Part shown: piece after piece, positions 12,283 through 24,124 of the stretch
Position numbering within the stretch: the stretch's first letter is position 1
Layout of the letters: every line of letters starts with the position of its first letter
NCBI GenBank assembly: GCA_014898425.1
Contig: RCSZ01000010.1
Span: 744,001 to 808,000, forward strand
DNA length: 64,000 bases
From: Botryotinia globosa
Taxonomy: Eukaryota; Ascomycota; Leotiomycetes; Helotiales; Sclerotiniaceae
Reading direction: 5' to 3'
The notes under the pieces: generated by a model
The model's database searches: none
Seen by the model: the letters and a program-made list of their open reading frames with translations, nothing else
Told to the model about the DNA's origin: nothing
Translations under genes and position numbers: made by a program

Positions 12283-12642
12283 AAACCTCTTCATAAGGAT
12301 ACCCGGTTTTGTAGTCATTTTTAAGGATATATAGAGGTATCCTTGTATAAAGGTATCCAACTAATTCCGATTAGTTCCAATCGGATCATATTCTGTAACT
12401 ATTTTGTAACTTTTTCTATTTTCATAAAAAATGATTAAAATCCTACAATATATTGATTATATAATAACTAATTCTGATAATTCAATAAAGATATATATAA
12501 TTCTAGAACTGAAAAATATAAGAATATTCTAATAGAAGGGTTTTAGGAATATAAATCTTTTTTAGCCCTAAAAAGTTTTGAGACCAAAAAAATAAGAATA
12601 ATAGAGGTTATCCTTATAAAAGGGATCCTTATGGAGAGGTTT
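12283..12642. mobile_element. MITE-like element with ~21-bp terminal inverted repeats
   Basis: The left end at 12283-12303 (AAACCTCTTCATAAGGATACC would be its 21 bases; key core CATAAGGAT) matches the reverse complement of 12622-12642 at 19 of 21 positions. The 360-base interior is AT-rich, has no coding frame, and contains sub-palindromes built on the same GGATA/TATCC words (around 12319-12358). I could not define a target-site duplication. It lies just upstream of the reductase gene. A non-autonomous DNA transposon relic is the best reading; family unknown. Confidence 0.55.
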
Positions 12643-12811
12643 TGTTGTAATTATTTTCGAATAACATTGAAAATAAATTGTTTTTGTGAAATATACTATA
12701 ATATTTAGTGACTTTCTTCTTTGGGTTCATTTTCACAGTTTCGCTTACGACTCAAGTTTAAGCACCGGAAAACGTCACGGAAACGAAGAAATATACCCAA
12801 CTGAGATCATC
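12643..12811 (+). promoter_or_regulatory. Likely promoter/5' leader of the PRISE-like reductase
   Basis: This is the only space between the inverted-repeat element and the reductase ATG at 12812, so any core promoter must lie here or inside the element. No specific binding site is recognised. Confidence 0.35.
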
Positions 12812-14347
12812 ATGACTTCGCTTGAAACTCCCAAGGTTGCGCTTATCACAGGAGCAAATGGAATCTCAGGATCCGCTTTGTTGAGACAACTTTCTAAAAA
12901 TCCGATTTGGTAAGTATCCAATCAGGAGGTATCTTTCAAACTCGAAATAAATACAATACCTTCAATCTCTCCTTCTCCTCTAGCCCGACATTGGACCTCC
13001 AACTAAAATCTTCTCTTGATACCAGGACTCGAATCATTGCTCTTTCACGCTCCCCACCCCCCAATCTCCCTTCCGATCCCCGCATCGAATCCCATTCTCT
13101 CGATCTCACAGCGACTGCTGGTGAAATTGCCGAGGCTTTGAGTGCTAAAGGACTTACAAATGTTACGCATTTCTTTCATTACGCCTACATTCATACCGAC
13201 TATGACCATCCCAATCACCTAGAAGAGATGACCAAGAATAATGTACCTCTCTTCACCAATACTCTCACTGCTATCGATGTCACTTCTCGTGATAGTTGTG
13301 AGTATAATCCCCGTTTAATTTGGCTACGCCGTCCAAACATTGGATTCATTCGAGATTTTTATACTATTTCCATTTCATCCGACGGCTCTTTTACACCAAT
13401 CCTGGCGCTCAAGGGCTGACTTTCCCATTACAGTGCAACGTGTGATTCTCCAAACCGGAGGAAAGAACTACGGCTTACTTACCTCTCCACCCGCCTCAGA
13501 GCCCCTAACCGAAGATGCTCACCGGGTGACCGATCCTCGTTCCCGTAAGCTATGACACCCCATCCCTACTCTTTCCCAACTCTAAGCACGCACTTCGTCC
13601 GAAGATACTCGCATCCCATTGACTCTCATATTCATTTCAACTCTCGATATAACCTCGCTAATGAGTTACTAACTTCTCATCATAGTCCCGAACTTCTACT
13701 ACCATCAAGAGGATTTTCTATGGTCACTCTCTGAAGAACGTTCTTGGAATTGGAATATTACGATGCCGTTCTGGATATCAGGGTATGTAGGGAAATCCGG
13801 AAACAGCTGGGTTACATCCGCAGCCATTTACTTTAGTCTCTGTCAAGCTCTCAACAAACCCGCGATTTTCCCCGGTGGAGAAGATGAGTACTATGGGAAG
13901 TGGGACAGGGGTCAACACTTCAGTACGAGTTGGGTGATTGCAGAATTCACAGAATGGTTAGCGTTGAATGAAAAGCCGACAGTGAAGAACCAGAAGTTCA
14001 ATATTGTCGATGATACGATCACTACGTTTCGAGATGTTTGGGAGGGAATTGGAAGGTATTTTGGGGTTGAGACGAAGGTGGAACAAAAATATGATTTGAT
14101 GAGTGAAGTGAAAGAGATGGAGAAAGAATGGCCGAAAATTGAAAAAAAGTATGGAGTAAGGAACGATGCATTGGGGATTGTTACATGGGACGCGTTTGTT
14201 CGTGCGATGGACACTGGGGAGTGGGGAAGTGTGGTTAATATGGATAAAGCAAGTAAGGCGGGGTGGACGAAGAAGGTTGACTCTATCAAGGAGATGGAGA
14301 AGATATTTGGGGAGATGAAAACTGATGGATGGATTCCGGATGTCTGA
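12812..14347 (+). CDS. PRISE-like short-chain dehydrogenase/reductase (NAD(P)H-dependent)
   Basis: Four exons: 12812-12909, 13026-13297, 13434-13544 and 13686-14347, total 380 residues. The second exon could also start at 12984 (CTCTAG acceptor, same frame); 13026 is preferred because it gives NPIWTRIIALSRSPP, as expected for the second strand of a Rossmann fold, and has a CTAAA branch site nearby. The cofactor loop is GANGISG near the N terminus. Two features of the progesterone-5-beta-reductase/iridoid-synthase-like (PRISE) group are visible: the Lys in TGGKNYG and the Tyr in PNFYYHQED. The C-terminal half has FRDVWEGIGRYFG, also typical. Fungal members reduce unknown enones. The motif around ITMPFWISGYVG is less typical than usual but the frame is intact. 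Confidence 0.87.
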
Positions 14348-17300
14348 GGAGAAATTCGGGCAGGAGACTCTTAATCTTCTAGATATAAACCTCGTACATT
14401 ATCTTTTGTTCTTAGTTCAAATATTCGGTGCGAAAATTCATGATTTGTCGCTTTCCTAAAATGTACACTTGCACATACTCTAGAAGTGGAGATAACGTCC
14501 TGAAACGCATTTTGCCTACTTTGATATTAGCAATTTCAATTTTGAGTAAATACATTAGAACCTCCAAGAGGTTTGGATAACACTATACAGATCGACGAGT
14601 GGCAAACTACCAGCCAAATTACAATGGATTTTCATTCACAGCCTGTATGTATATGTCTTGTTGATGATTACATTGAATCCAATACTTACTAAAGCTAGAA
14701 TGTTTGATTTTGCCTCCCATCTCTGATTTTTGTTATGTTGAAAATTGATTTTCTTGGTACAATCAATTGAAAGACTCCCGCTGATTTTTATGGATAAAGT
14801 CTTCATCTATGGTTTGAGAATGGTATCTCTTTCGATGAAGATTCGCAATCAGGGTGTAAGTTGCCTATCTAATTCCTGGCGTTTCTTTACTTAAAGAAGA
14901 ATTCCACGGAGATACATTGAGTTAAGGCTTTTGAAAATGTCTCTTAGAATTTGGATTTGATACAGACTGATGCTTGCCTTTTGAGCTTCAATTTCTCAGG
15001 GACCATAATTGGTGAACTTGATTCAGAAACTTAACGTATTATAACCCAAAGCGGCAGCAGAAATAACATTGACCGATTGAACCAGTGCACTCGTTGGCAA
15101 GCTAAAATCGAAAGCTATCCCCCCAAAAAGTAAAGAGTAATTGCATACGTATATGAGCGAATGATGCATTGCGGGAACCCGCATTCACGACCCAGCGGTC
15201 CGCCGCAACCAGCTCAAACTGGATAGGATTCTGTAGTAAAGCACTAGCTTCACAAAAAGAAAACATCTCAAAGAACCAATTAATAGCAAGGATTTCCTTG
15301 TTCTCGTCATCGAATTCTCCAAAAACAACAAGCTAAATTAAAAAACGCCCTAGTGTTGTCTCGGCACTGATCGTTACAAGTATTGATCTTGCTACTTGAA
15401 AATATTGCCAACCCTAGCGATCTAAAGGTATTAGTGGTGACTATTCCGCTAGATAGACAAGCTATTGATTAGTTCTGTAGACCTACGTAGCAGAATGCAT
15501 CCACGTCGTCTTCCGAATGTCGAGGTTCTGTTAATCACTGTGACAAAAGTCCGTTTGAGTATGTAGGGAAGCAGGAGTGCTCCACTAATGAGAACCACTG
15601 AATATCTTAGTTCCACACCGCTTCCGATTGGGACGATAAAAGACATATGGGAAGAAAGACCGATTGAAGACTTCTTAGAAGTTTTATGTATAATATCAAG
15701 TGGTGCTGAAAAGTAAATCAAGTGCATGAGCACGAGCCCTAACCTAGTTTCATCTGCCACGTGATTTGAGAGAAAGCGATCTATGTAGGTAGGCTCAGGT
15801 AGGGGAGTGGCGATGAATCTTATTAGTTTCTTGTCGGTTGGCTCTCAACGCTTGTCAATTTGCAGCAGGTACTTGAAGACAGGTACCTAGTATATACACG
15901 ATACATGGTTAGGAACATAAGGGCATATGCAAGATGAAGACAAGATGCTCCGCACGGCAGCACGTAACCGTTCATGAGAGCTCACAGCATTTTTCTTTTT
16001 TTGGGCCGTTTGTCATGTTCCATATATACTGGCTAACGCCTCTAGAGTGTCTACACATCTGCCGATTAGCAACCTCACCGCCATTCCATTGGTACAAAAA
16101 ACACCTGTGAAAGCTTCAGCATCACATAGTGAATGATTGGTGGCCGAGCAAGAGATCCTAATGGACTTCCCAGCCCAGACTTCCATAGCGTTGATGTACC
16201 TATAGAATGTGTAAGTATAGCTGCAAGTATGAAGCACCTTCCGAGTTGTATACTTTGTTTGTATATTTTCCGAATTCTTATGGCTCTCCAGTTTTTGACT
16301 GACATTATCATCTAGGCAGATCTATATGGCAAGCAAGTCCTTGCATAACTCTTCTCGCAATGCAATATTCCAAGAGATATTCCAACGAGAATCCAACATT
16401 AATGGATGGCATCAGTGGAATACTGTACCAAACTTTCAAAACGTACTCCGTACAAGCAAGCAGCTTGCATTCTCCACTATCATGTCTCGTTAGCTCCTTG
16501 TCATTTGCGTCAATACTTACTTTCAGAGTGGGTTCAAAAGATATGAACGATATCTTGGACAGTTGCTTGTTCTTACCAACATAGTTTAGACATTTGGACA
16601 TTTGGACATTACATTACATCACCTAGATGAATTCGATGGGATAGATATCTATAAGGTTAGCCTATTATGCACGCCATTAGATCCGGATTTCAGTGGAGTA
16701 TCTTTTTGTGGGGGCTGGTGAATACATATCACGATACCAACAAAACTACCAACGAAATAGGTATGTATGTATCTACTCTAGAACCCATTAATCAATCTGC
16801 GGTCTGCTTACTTACTTTACTGTCCAGTCCAACGTTGATTTAGTCCTGATAAATTCAGTGCCGCGAGTATCTCCCGTCCGATGGGTCCGTGAAGCCATAA
16901 GAATTACGGTGACTGAGACTTGGGCGATGGCTTCTCAAAGGGGTACCATCTTGAGAGGGCCCTGGCGAGGAGAAAGTTGAGCTCGGGTGCCTTGGTGGTT
17001 TGGGGTATATAACACTTTTGGGGAATATTCCTCCAAGGAATGAGTCATTACTGCAAGTGCAGGTATAATCGATTAATCAATCTTGGATAAGATCATTTAC
17101 ATGTATACTACCTGTGTGTACAGTATTCCTCTTCCGAGTCTCGCTCGGAACGTTTGGTCTTCGGGAAAAGTACCCCAGGAAGCTCGGCTGTACGAAGTAA
17201 AGACATTCTGCATGCCAGCATGGCTGGCTCCAAGACTAGCTAGCCACCCCTAGACGAAAATCACACCTTCCTAGTTCTAGGCAATGACACCTTCATCCAA

Positions 17301-17958
17301 TAATAGAAAAGTGGCCTTGCAAATTGTTATTTTATCCATTGCCATCTGCATTTCAGAAGTGGGAACCGTTCTAATGGCGAGAAATTCGTGAACTGAAGAG
17401 CGAGTGGAGAATGACCAAAATTCTGTTTCTCCAAAGCTTACGACTGTACAGTTGTGTGTCTCGTACACTTTCAACCAACTACATACAATCTTTAATTTAC
17501 CATCGGACAATTGTCCAACTGCGGAAATGAAGAACAAGATCAAATGAGATTTCGGTCACCGGAACATTTTGCTGGGGTAGACGTTTATCATGCTGCCGCA
17601 TCTGCGCTACGAACTCACCTGGGCAATTATGCAGACTATACTCACGTTGCACTCAAATTATCTGGACCAGTTATATACTTCATATCTTCTCTACTTCTAT
17701 GCCTTTCCGCAGTTTCCTTTCCTGCAGTTGTCCGGAATTCTTGTCAGAAATCCTTGCTGCATATATATTATGTTTATGCCCCACCCTGGAGCCACACCAT
17801 AGAATTTGAGCAACTAACAAATACTCGCACACTGCACCTGCACAATGGACTCTATTCCTAGTCTTTTAAATAAAGTTCATGGCATGTCACCGAACTTCGT
17901 TTCTCATTTTGATCATCATTTCACCACTTGATGAACGATTCTACCAAAGACAACGACA
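14348..17958. other. 3.6-kb stretch without a convincing gene
   Basis: Several 60-116 codon frames occur on both strands (15449-15760 minus, 16013-16311 minus, 16308-16601 on both strands, 17277-17543 minus, 17511-17861 plus), but none has a recognisable motif, a matching splice partner or domain-like composition. One stretch near 16,830-16,950 is richer in G+C than its surroundings and resembles a decayed 5S rRNA gene. Otherwise I see nothing definite. Confidence 0.5.
16830..16950 (+). pseudogene. Possible decayed 5S rRNA gene
   Basis: Three blocks occur in the order and approximate spacing of fungal 5S rRNA: CCCGTCCG (16873-16880), CCGT followed by AAGCC (16887-16896) and TTGGG (16920-16924). 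In Neurospora-type 5S the gaps are about 13 and 20 bases; here they are 11 and 23. The 5' and 3' stems are not recognisable, so this is at best a relic and could be chance. Confidence 0.25.
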
Positions 17959-20900
17959 ATGGGTAAAAGGGACGACATATGTTCCTTTCTTGGATATGAA
18001 AAAGATAACCCTACGAGGGATCGTCGGAATCTGTTAAAATCTACTTCTGCGTTCTTGGCCGATTACGAAGCTCGTGGGAACAAGGTTTATGGTAGAAAGG
18101 CCGAGTCTATTGGAAGTCGACTGTGTGCGGTAAATTTTCTTGAAGAAGAAGGTAGAGGGGAGAGATTCTGGCCGCCAGCATCAGATGGAAGCTTGGTTTA
18201 CGAACAAGCTCGCGATAAAGAAATGTGAGAGAGGATTTGTTTTGCTTCTTCTATGCCGCTTTGTTCTGAGAAATTCGGTTTCTAGTATCATCGATCATGT
18301 AGCCGACCTCTTTCTCATCCACGCAAGATCCAACTATAGCAAATTGGTATGTACTACTCTTGCCTAATTTTGTTTTATGGAATATGGCACATCTGATGGA
18401 TGGTCTCGCTTCATTTCTGATGATTTGCGAGCATGTTAATTTCCCGTGTGGGAGCTAACGCCACAATCATGCAGCATGCGAAACGGAGGAGCCAAAAACA
18501 CACTGCTACCTCCCCACCATCAAATGTTAACAATGAACATAATAGCAACAAACCCTCGGCTTTGAGTACACCTGAAGTATTTCCTTCTGTAACACTATAA
18601 TCTTCAATTCCAGATACTAATTGGGCGTACAGGAAACGTACTTGGAAGACGAAGAGCCACAGTTTACTTATAGTTCGTCTTTAATGACCATCAAGCCAGA
18701 ATTATGCCTCACACCTTGGTTAGATCCGCCAAAAAGATTTGACCGTAACGTGGCTATGCCGTGGGCAGAGCGTATTGACCCCAAAAACCTTCCAGATCCA
18801 CCGGTTCGATTGGGGAAGGATTGGTTGTCACAGGTTGTTCTCTCAAATACCAAATTTTCATGGAAGCTGACTTGAGCTTAGAAAAGTGTACAATGGCCCA
18901 GTGCAATTGATAAAGAAATTCAGTACTTTATGCATAGATGGTTGTTTTATTACACAAATGATTTAGAGAATAGCACAGATGATGGAATTCAAAGTCTCGT
19001 GAGTCTCTTGAGGAAGAAAGAGGGTACAGGTGGTGAGCTCGACGGCACACATCTTCGAGAATTCAGAAGGCGAATTATCGATAGAGTGAGGCATTGGACA
19101 GAGACATTCATCAATCACCAGTTTGTAGAATTACAAGCCGACGGTGTTCCTCAGATGACTGCAAGATTTCGCGCAATATGGACAACCCTGAAGTATGACA
19201 CACCTACTCCCCGCGTCAGTAATCGAAGACGAAGTGTTGAAGAAGAAACGCCGCCAGAAACCCATCGCAAGCGACGGAAACTTTCAAAGAAATCTGAAGA
19301 CAGTGCGCTGGAAAGTAGTAGATCAAAGAGAAAACCTTGGACCGAGAATGCATGGCGACGCAAGACAATTCCACCTCCCGCGGACATGACTTTCCCGAAT
19401 CTGATATCGAGAAAAAGCTTCAACATTGATCCCGTGACCGTGATGGTGACACCTCGGGCCAGTGCCAACGAAGAAGACAGTGATGAAGAGAGGTTTCAAA
19501 AGTGTGAAGTACATGATGGATCTGAGGTATGATTTACATCATAGCAAACTCTGTTTCAATTTTCATTACCACCACTAATCATGTTTAGCATACGTTACGA
19601 AATTCAAAAGTTTCCGTCGAGATACCTTCACCTTACAAAGTTATATCTAAGAAAGCTGACGTATTCATCAAGATGGAAGAGGAATCCACTATAGAGGTAT
19701 TGCAGCTAGGGACAACAGTCATCGAAGTATCGGACGATGAGCGATCCAGCGAAGCAACAAAAGTAGCAGTACCTACTCAAGGGGCAGTCATCAAATCCCC
19801 ATCACCAAATCCAGATGATACAAGGGCACTTGAGACAACGCCTCAACATGTGCAAGACAGCATGAAAGTGCCCGAAGCCAAGTTATTAATCCTTTCACAT
19901 CAATCAAGCACTACGCCAGAAGGTCGAAATCTCTCACCACAGTCTGAAATTCCAGATGCCATTGTCATGCCAAACCAATCGTCGAAAACAATTGCAGATG
20001 GTCTTCCGATTGACAAAACGGTCGATGCTCAAGCAGAAGTAATTGACTCTCATCAATTAGCAACCCAGGTCGAGCATTCCAGTCAACCTTCACAGACTTC
20101 GAATGCACCTTCACCTCCGAAAGTCAAAGAAGATCCAAAACTTTGTATCGAAGTTCGCACTCAGCCAATCCACCTTGACGAGAAAGAATTTACAAAAGCG
20201 TCGACCCCAAAGCAGTCAAAAGATTTTGTTGATGAGCCTCAACTAACCGTTGCAACAAACCATAAAATTTTGACTGAGAATGAGGATCATAACATCTCTA
20301 TTTCTATGATCCCACCAGAGATTCAATCATCAGAAAATCCGGGAAAATATGGCCCTTTCAATGACATCAAAATTTTGAACCAGCTTTTCTCGTCCAAAGG
20401 CTCCCGAACCACAGATACCCACCGACAGCGTGGTACTTCTAGCATTTCACCAACATCAAGCGCTGATGCGCATACACATGAAATGGAGAAAAATTCCCTC
20501 CCGGCAAACGCAACCCCGAAGCATGTGTTTCCCCGAGCGTCCTCATCGATTGAACTTGCCCCAAAAGAAGGTCCTAAGAAACTCCCGAATCAAGGCGAGT
20601 CGCCTACAGCTAATAAAGCACCCGAGGAGGGGTTGAGGACTTTGTCGCAGAGTCCAAAGACTGCCAAAGCTCAACCAGGTCATTCTATTCCTACTTCCTT
20701 GTTAGATGTTATAGAAAGAAGCCAGAAATCGTTTGAGAAGAATGATTCTAGTTTGATACGAACCCCCTTGCCGTCAGGTCCATTGACGTCTGAGACCGGT
20801 CAAGAAACATCAACTTTATCGCCTATTGTCGGGCAAGCTACAACGAACATATCTGAATACCCCAAACCAAATGTATCATCTCAAATACCACCTCAGAATC

Positions 20901-23900
20901 CTGTCCAGGAAACTCAAACAGTCTTCCGTGATTCATTGGTTTCAGGTTTCCAGCCTATAAATCGACCGGTATCTGGTCTTTCTTCGCAATCTCCGTCCGC
21001 TCTCACATCTCATAGTCTCTCCAGTGTATCTAAGCCATCAGTTGAACCACAAGAGCCTCGAGATCAACGACACAGCCTGCAGATAAAGGAGATACCAAAA
21101 CCTAGTGAAGCCATAATCTCGCAAAATGTTGCATGGGAACTTGGCAGATCATCAGAGCCCTCCTGGACCAGGAACGTCCATCTCAACTCATATCCGGTAA
21201 ACTCTCAGAATGGTGTCTATCCCATGGCTTTTGTCAGTAAACCGACAGCATCAAAAAACGACGTGTGGATGCAAGAAACCTCCCGAAAAAGGCAGTTGGA
21301 GCGAACGGATACCAAGCCTCGGAAAACAAAGTCAAGAAAGAAGTCAATGCCAGGCGAAAAGCCGACTACGGCTTCTAGTACTATTCAATATCCACTGGCT
21401 TCACCAGCTCCTGCACCCCAAAACATAACACCTTTTGCGATGCAAACACAATCTTCGCGACAGCCTGGATTTGACCAAGAACGCTCTCCCAAGCCGCCGC
21501 ATCCAGAACTCATCAGTCATCTGAGAATCATGGACGAAAAGATGGGTACGAATTCCGGAGCATCTTACCAGCCCCATATCAAGACAATTAGCTCTCCCAT
21601 AGTCTCAAATCGGCAGCCGAATAACCATGGTCGGAATCTAGATCAAATTTTCACGACCAATTACGATGCCAGGCAAGAGCATAATGTCTTGAACCCCCTC
21701 GTCTTGCAAGAACAAATACACTCAAAGCGAAAGCGATCATCAGAGGATTGGGGTAATGCAAAGAGTCCTGTGGGTATACATCATGCGACTTCTGTTGGGT
21801 CTCCAGCACAATCCCAGCGAACTTCCAGCATGTCGCAAAAACGGCCGTCAATCCCCGAAAATATACAAATTTCTCGCATGGAGCAAGAGAGATTTCAGCA
21901 CGGTATGCAACAAAATAGAAGATTTCCCAATGCTGGAGAAAATAAACTTGATTCTCAGAATGGCAAGCGGGAACTGTCCAACCTTCCTAAACTTGACATA
22001 GAAATCAAAATCAATCCTGGGGCGATTACAACTCGGAATCAAGTGCAGTTTAAGGAGAACGCTCAAACTAGAGCTGACATTGAAACTCGGAATCAGCGGC
22101 CCGAATCTGTAAATATGGGCCACTCAGATTCAGTGCGTTTGCGCGAGACGGAAACAATGCATGGAGCTCCTGTTAATAGTGGAACGGGTCGTAAAATTTC
22201 CAAAAGCTCCTCACTGTCAAGTCCTAAGACATCGCAACATCTCAAGGATCTAGATGAGACGCAAGATAGAGTTTACAACAATGCCCAACAGTCATCCCCA
22301 GCACAAACCAACCAGCATCCCAACCAGCAGCCACAAGAGCCGAAGACTCACAGCCAGATCCAAGCCAACTCTTCCTCTCCAGAACTGTATCGATCACAGG
22401 ACCCATGGTGGAACTCGTTAGCTACTGATTATAACATCTCCACGATTCCCAAACAGCCATCAAGATACGTCCCGCAAACTAATACTAATATTTTACACAA
22501 CCGCACGATGAGCAACACCGCTCCAGTCTCAAAAGTATTAAGTGCGACACACGTTCAAATGGGAAATCAAGAGTCTCTACCTGACATGAGACAAGTTGCA
22601 CCCCAAGCAACAGAGCGCCCGCATTCCACAGGAAGTCAGGCCTCCAAAGTATTTCACCAAACACCAGAGAGCCAGCGCGCCAAGCACCCTTTAACACAGC
22701 CATCTAATACAGAAAATTCACCGCTGAAAAGTTACTCGGTCAATGGACATTCGACACAGATGTCACAAACTCAGCAGTTTAATCCATCTGGTCAAAGTGC
22801 GCAATCGCAATTTGGCGTTCGACCCTCACCTTCTCAAAACGAATTCTCAAAGAAAGCTCCGGGTCAGTCGTCGAGCGAAAGCACACCGTCACCAACCAAT
22901 CAGTCCCATCATCCTGTAAATCAACCTTTGAATCGTCCTCTCACATCTTCGAAAAGCCAATACAATAACAACGCGACCAGTCAACCTCCCAATACACAAA
23001 CTTCTAACCCTCACCGTCAATCTCTCAGCCAGCAACCCGCTCAGCCTACTATTATCCAAGGTCCAGTGACCCAAAATCAGTTTGTCAATCGCCTCCCTAC
23101 GCAATTCTCCCCTATACAGGCTTCGTTTCCCCAGAACCAATATACTGGCCCGCCTCCAACACAACAAGCTTCTACAACTCCGGGCTCTTACAATACAGAA
23201 TATACTGGGCAACAGAGAGCAATTTCACAATACCAGTATCCAAAACGGCCACAGCAGCCGCAACAGCCAGCTGAGTCACAAAATGCTTCGATGCACCCAC
23301 AGAAGAAAATTTACAATGAGCAGAATTCTCATGATTATACACAAAGTAGATTGAATGGCGCGAGTCCTCGAACTGTAATAGATTTAGTTAGTGCATCTCC
23401 AATGCAGTCCCCAACAATCCAGGTCCCTGCATCTCAACCCTCATCAGCAACTACGATGTCTGCTATACTAAACCCTAAGCTTCCACCAACGCCGCCAACA
23501 CCAGCTATCGTTCCTACTAATGGGTCAGATTCCATGTCGAAATTTCCACCTAGTACCCAATCTATGTCTGGAAACTCCCTGCGACAACAGCCCTCGGCCA
23601 TTGTACCCACTCCCAAGATTAATAGCACTTCTCATCATTATCATCCAGCGTCATATCCTCCACAGCAGCAACCACCTGTTATAAATTCTACGCCTAAGAT
23701 CGACACTGCCTCTCAATACTCTCATCCTGCTCAATCTCTAGCTACGCCACAACAAACACCGACAACACCCCAAGGGGCGGGGCCAAAGCTCGATTTCTAT
23801 CTCCAACGCTCCAGTTCCGTAATTGACACTAGCATATCTTTCTCCTATCAATACATGGAATCACTCTCCTTATCTAATTTGTTCGCCTTTTTCTCTCAAC

Positions 23901-24124
23901 GCTCCGGTATACCTCTAGAGAGATTACACGATCTTACCTTCCGATGCATGTTTGGAGAGTATCAACAATTCGTGATTGGAAAGAACATGGGGGATGGGGA
24001 ATGGAAGCGCGCACGAAAGAGAATATGGAGGAATTGGGATAGAGATGTTAAATCTGCTAAACAAAATGGAGACGAAGATGAGGAATTTTGGGAGGTCAAC
24101 ATTTTGATTGGGAGGTGTGCATAG
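17959..24124 (+). CDS. Giant Ser/Gln/Pro-rich protein of unrecognised family (paralogue A)
   Basis: Six exons: 17959-18224, 18286-18346, 18475-18576, 18633-18833, 18882-19526 and 19589-24124, total 1936 residues; the last exon alone encodes about 1511. Three structured regions are seen. Residues 1-109 form an N-terminal helical region (ICSFLGYEKDN; ending DLFLIHARSNYSKL). Residues ~215-300 form a second helical region (IQYFMHRWLFYYTND; VRHWTETFINHQFVEL). Residues ~1845-1915 form a C-terminal domain (SLSNLFAFFSQRSGIPLERL; ending KRIWRNWDRD). Between them lies a very long disordered Gln/Ser/Pro region with basic clusters (HRKRRKLSKK) that suggest nuclear localisation. All three regions recur in the minus-strand gene at 26019-28359, with introns 1 and 2 in the same places and phases (2 and 0). 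I do not recognise the family and give no function. Confidence 0.8.

Noticed and set aside
12910..12983. Shorter first intron for the reductase (acceptor CTCTAG at 12983)
   Set aside because: In frame, but it inserts fourteen residues that break the expected strand after NPIW; the acceptor at 13025 gives a better family fit.
15449..15760. 103-codon minus-strand frame
   Set aside because: No recognisable domain and no supporting exons; composition matches its non-coding surroundings.
16308..16601. Overlapping frames on both strands
   Set aside because: Both strands are open over the same bases without a motif on either; likely chance.
17511..17861. 116-codon frame just upstream of paralogue A
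   Set aside because: It ends before the paralogue A ATG, cannot be spliced in phase by any good donor I see, and has no counterpart in paralogue B.
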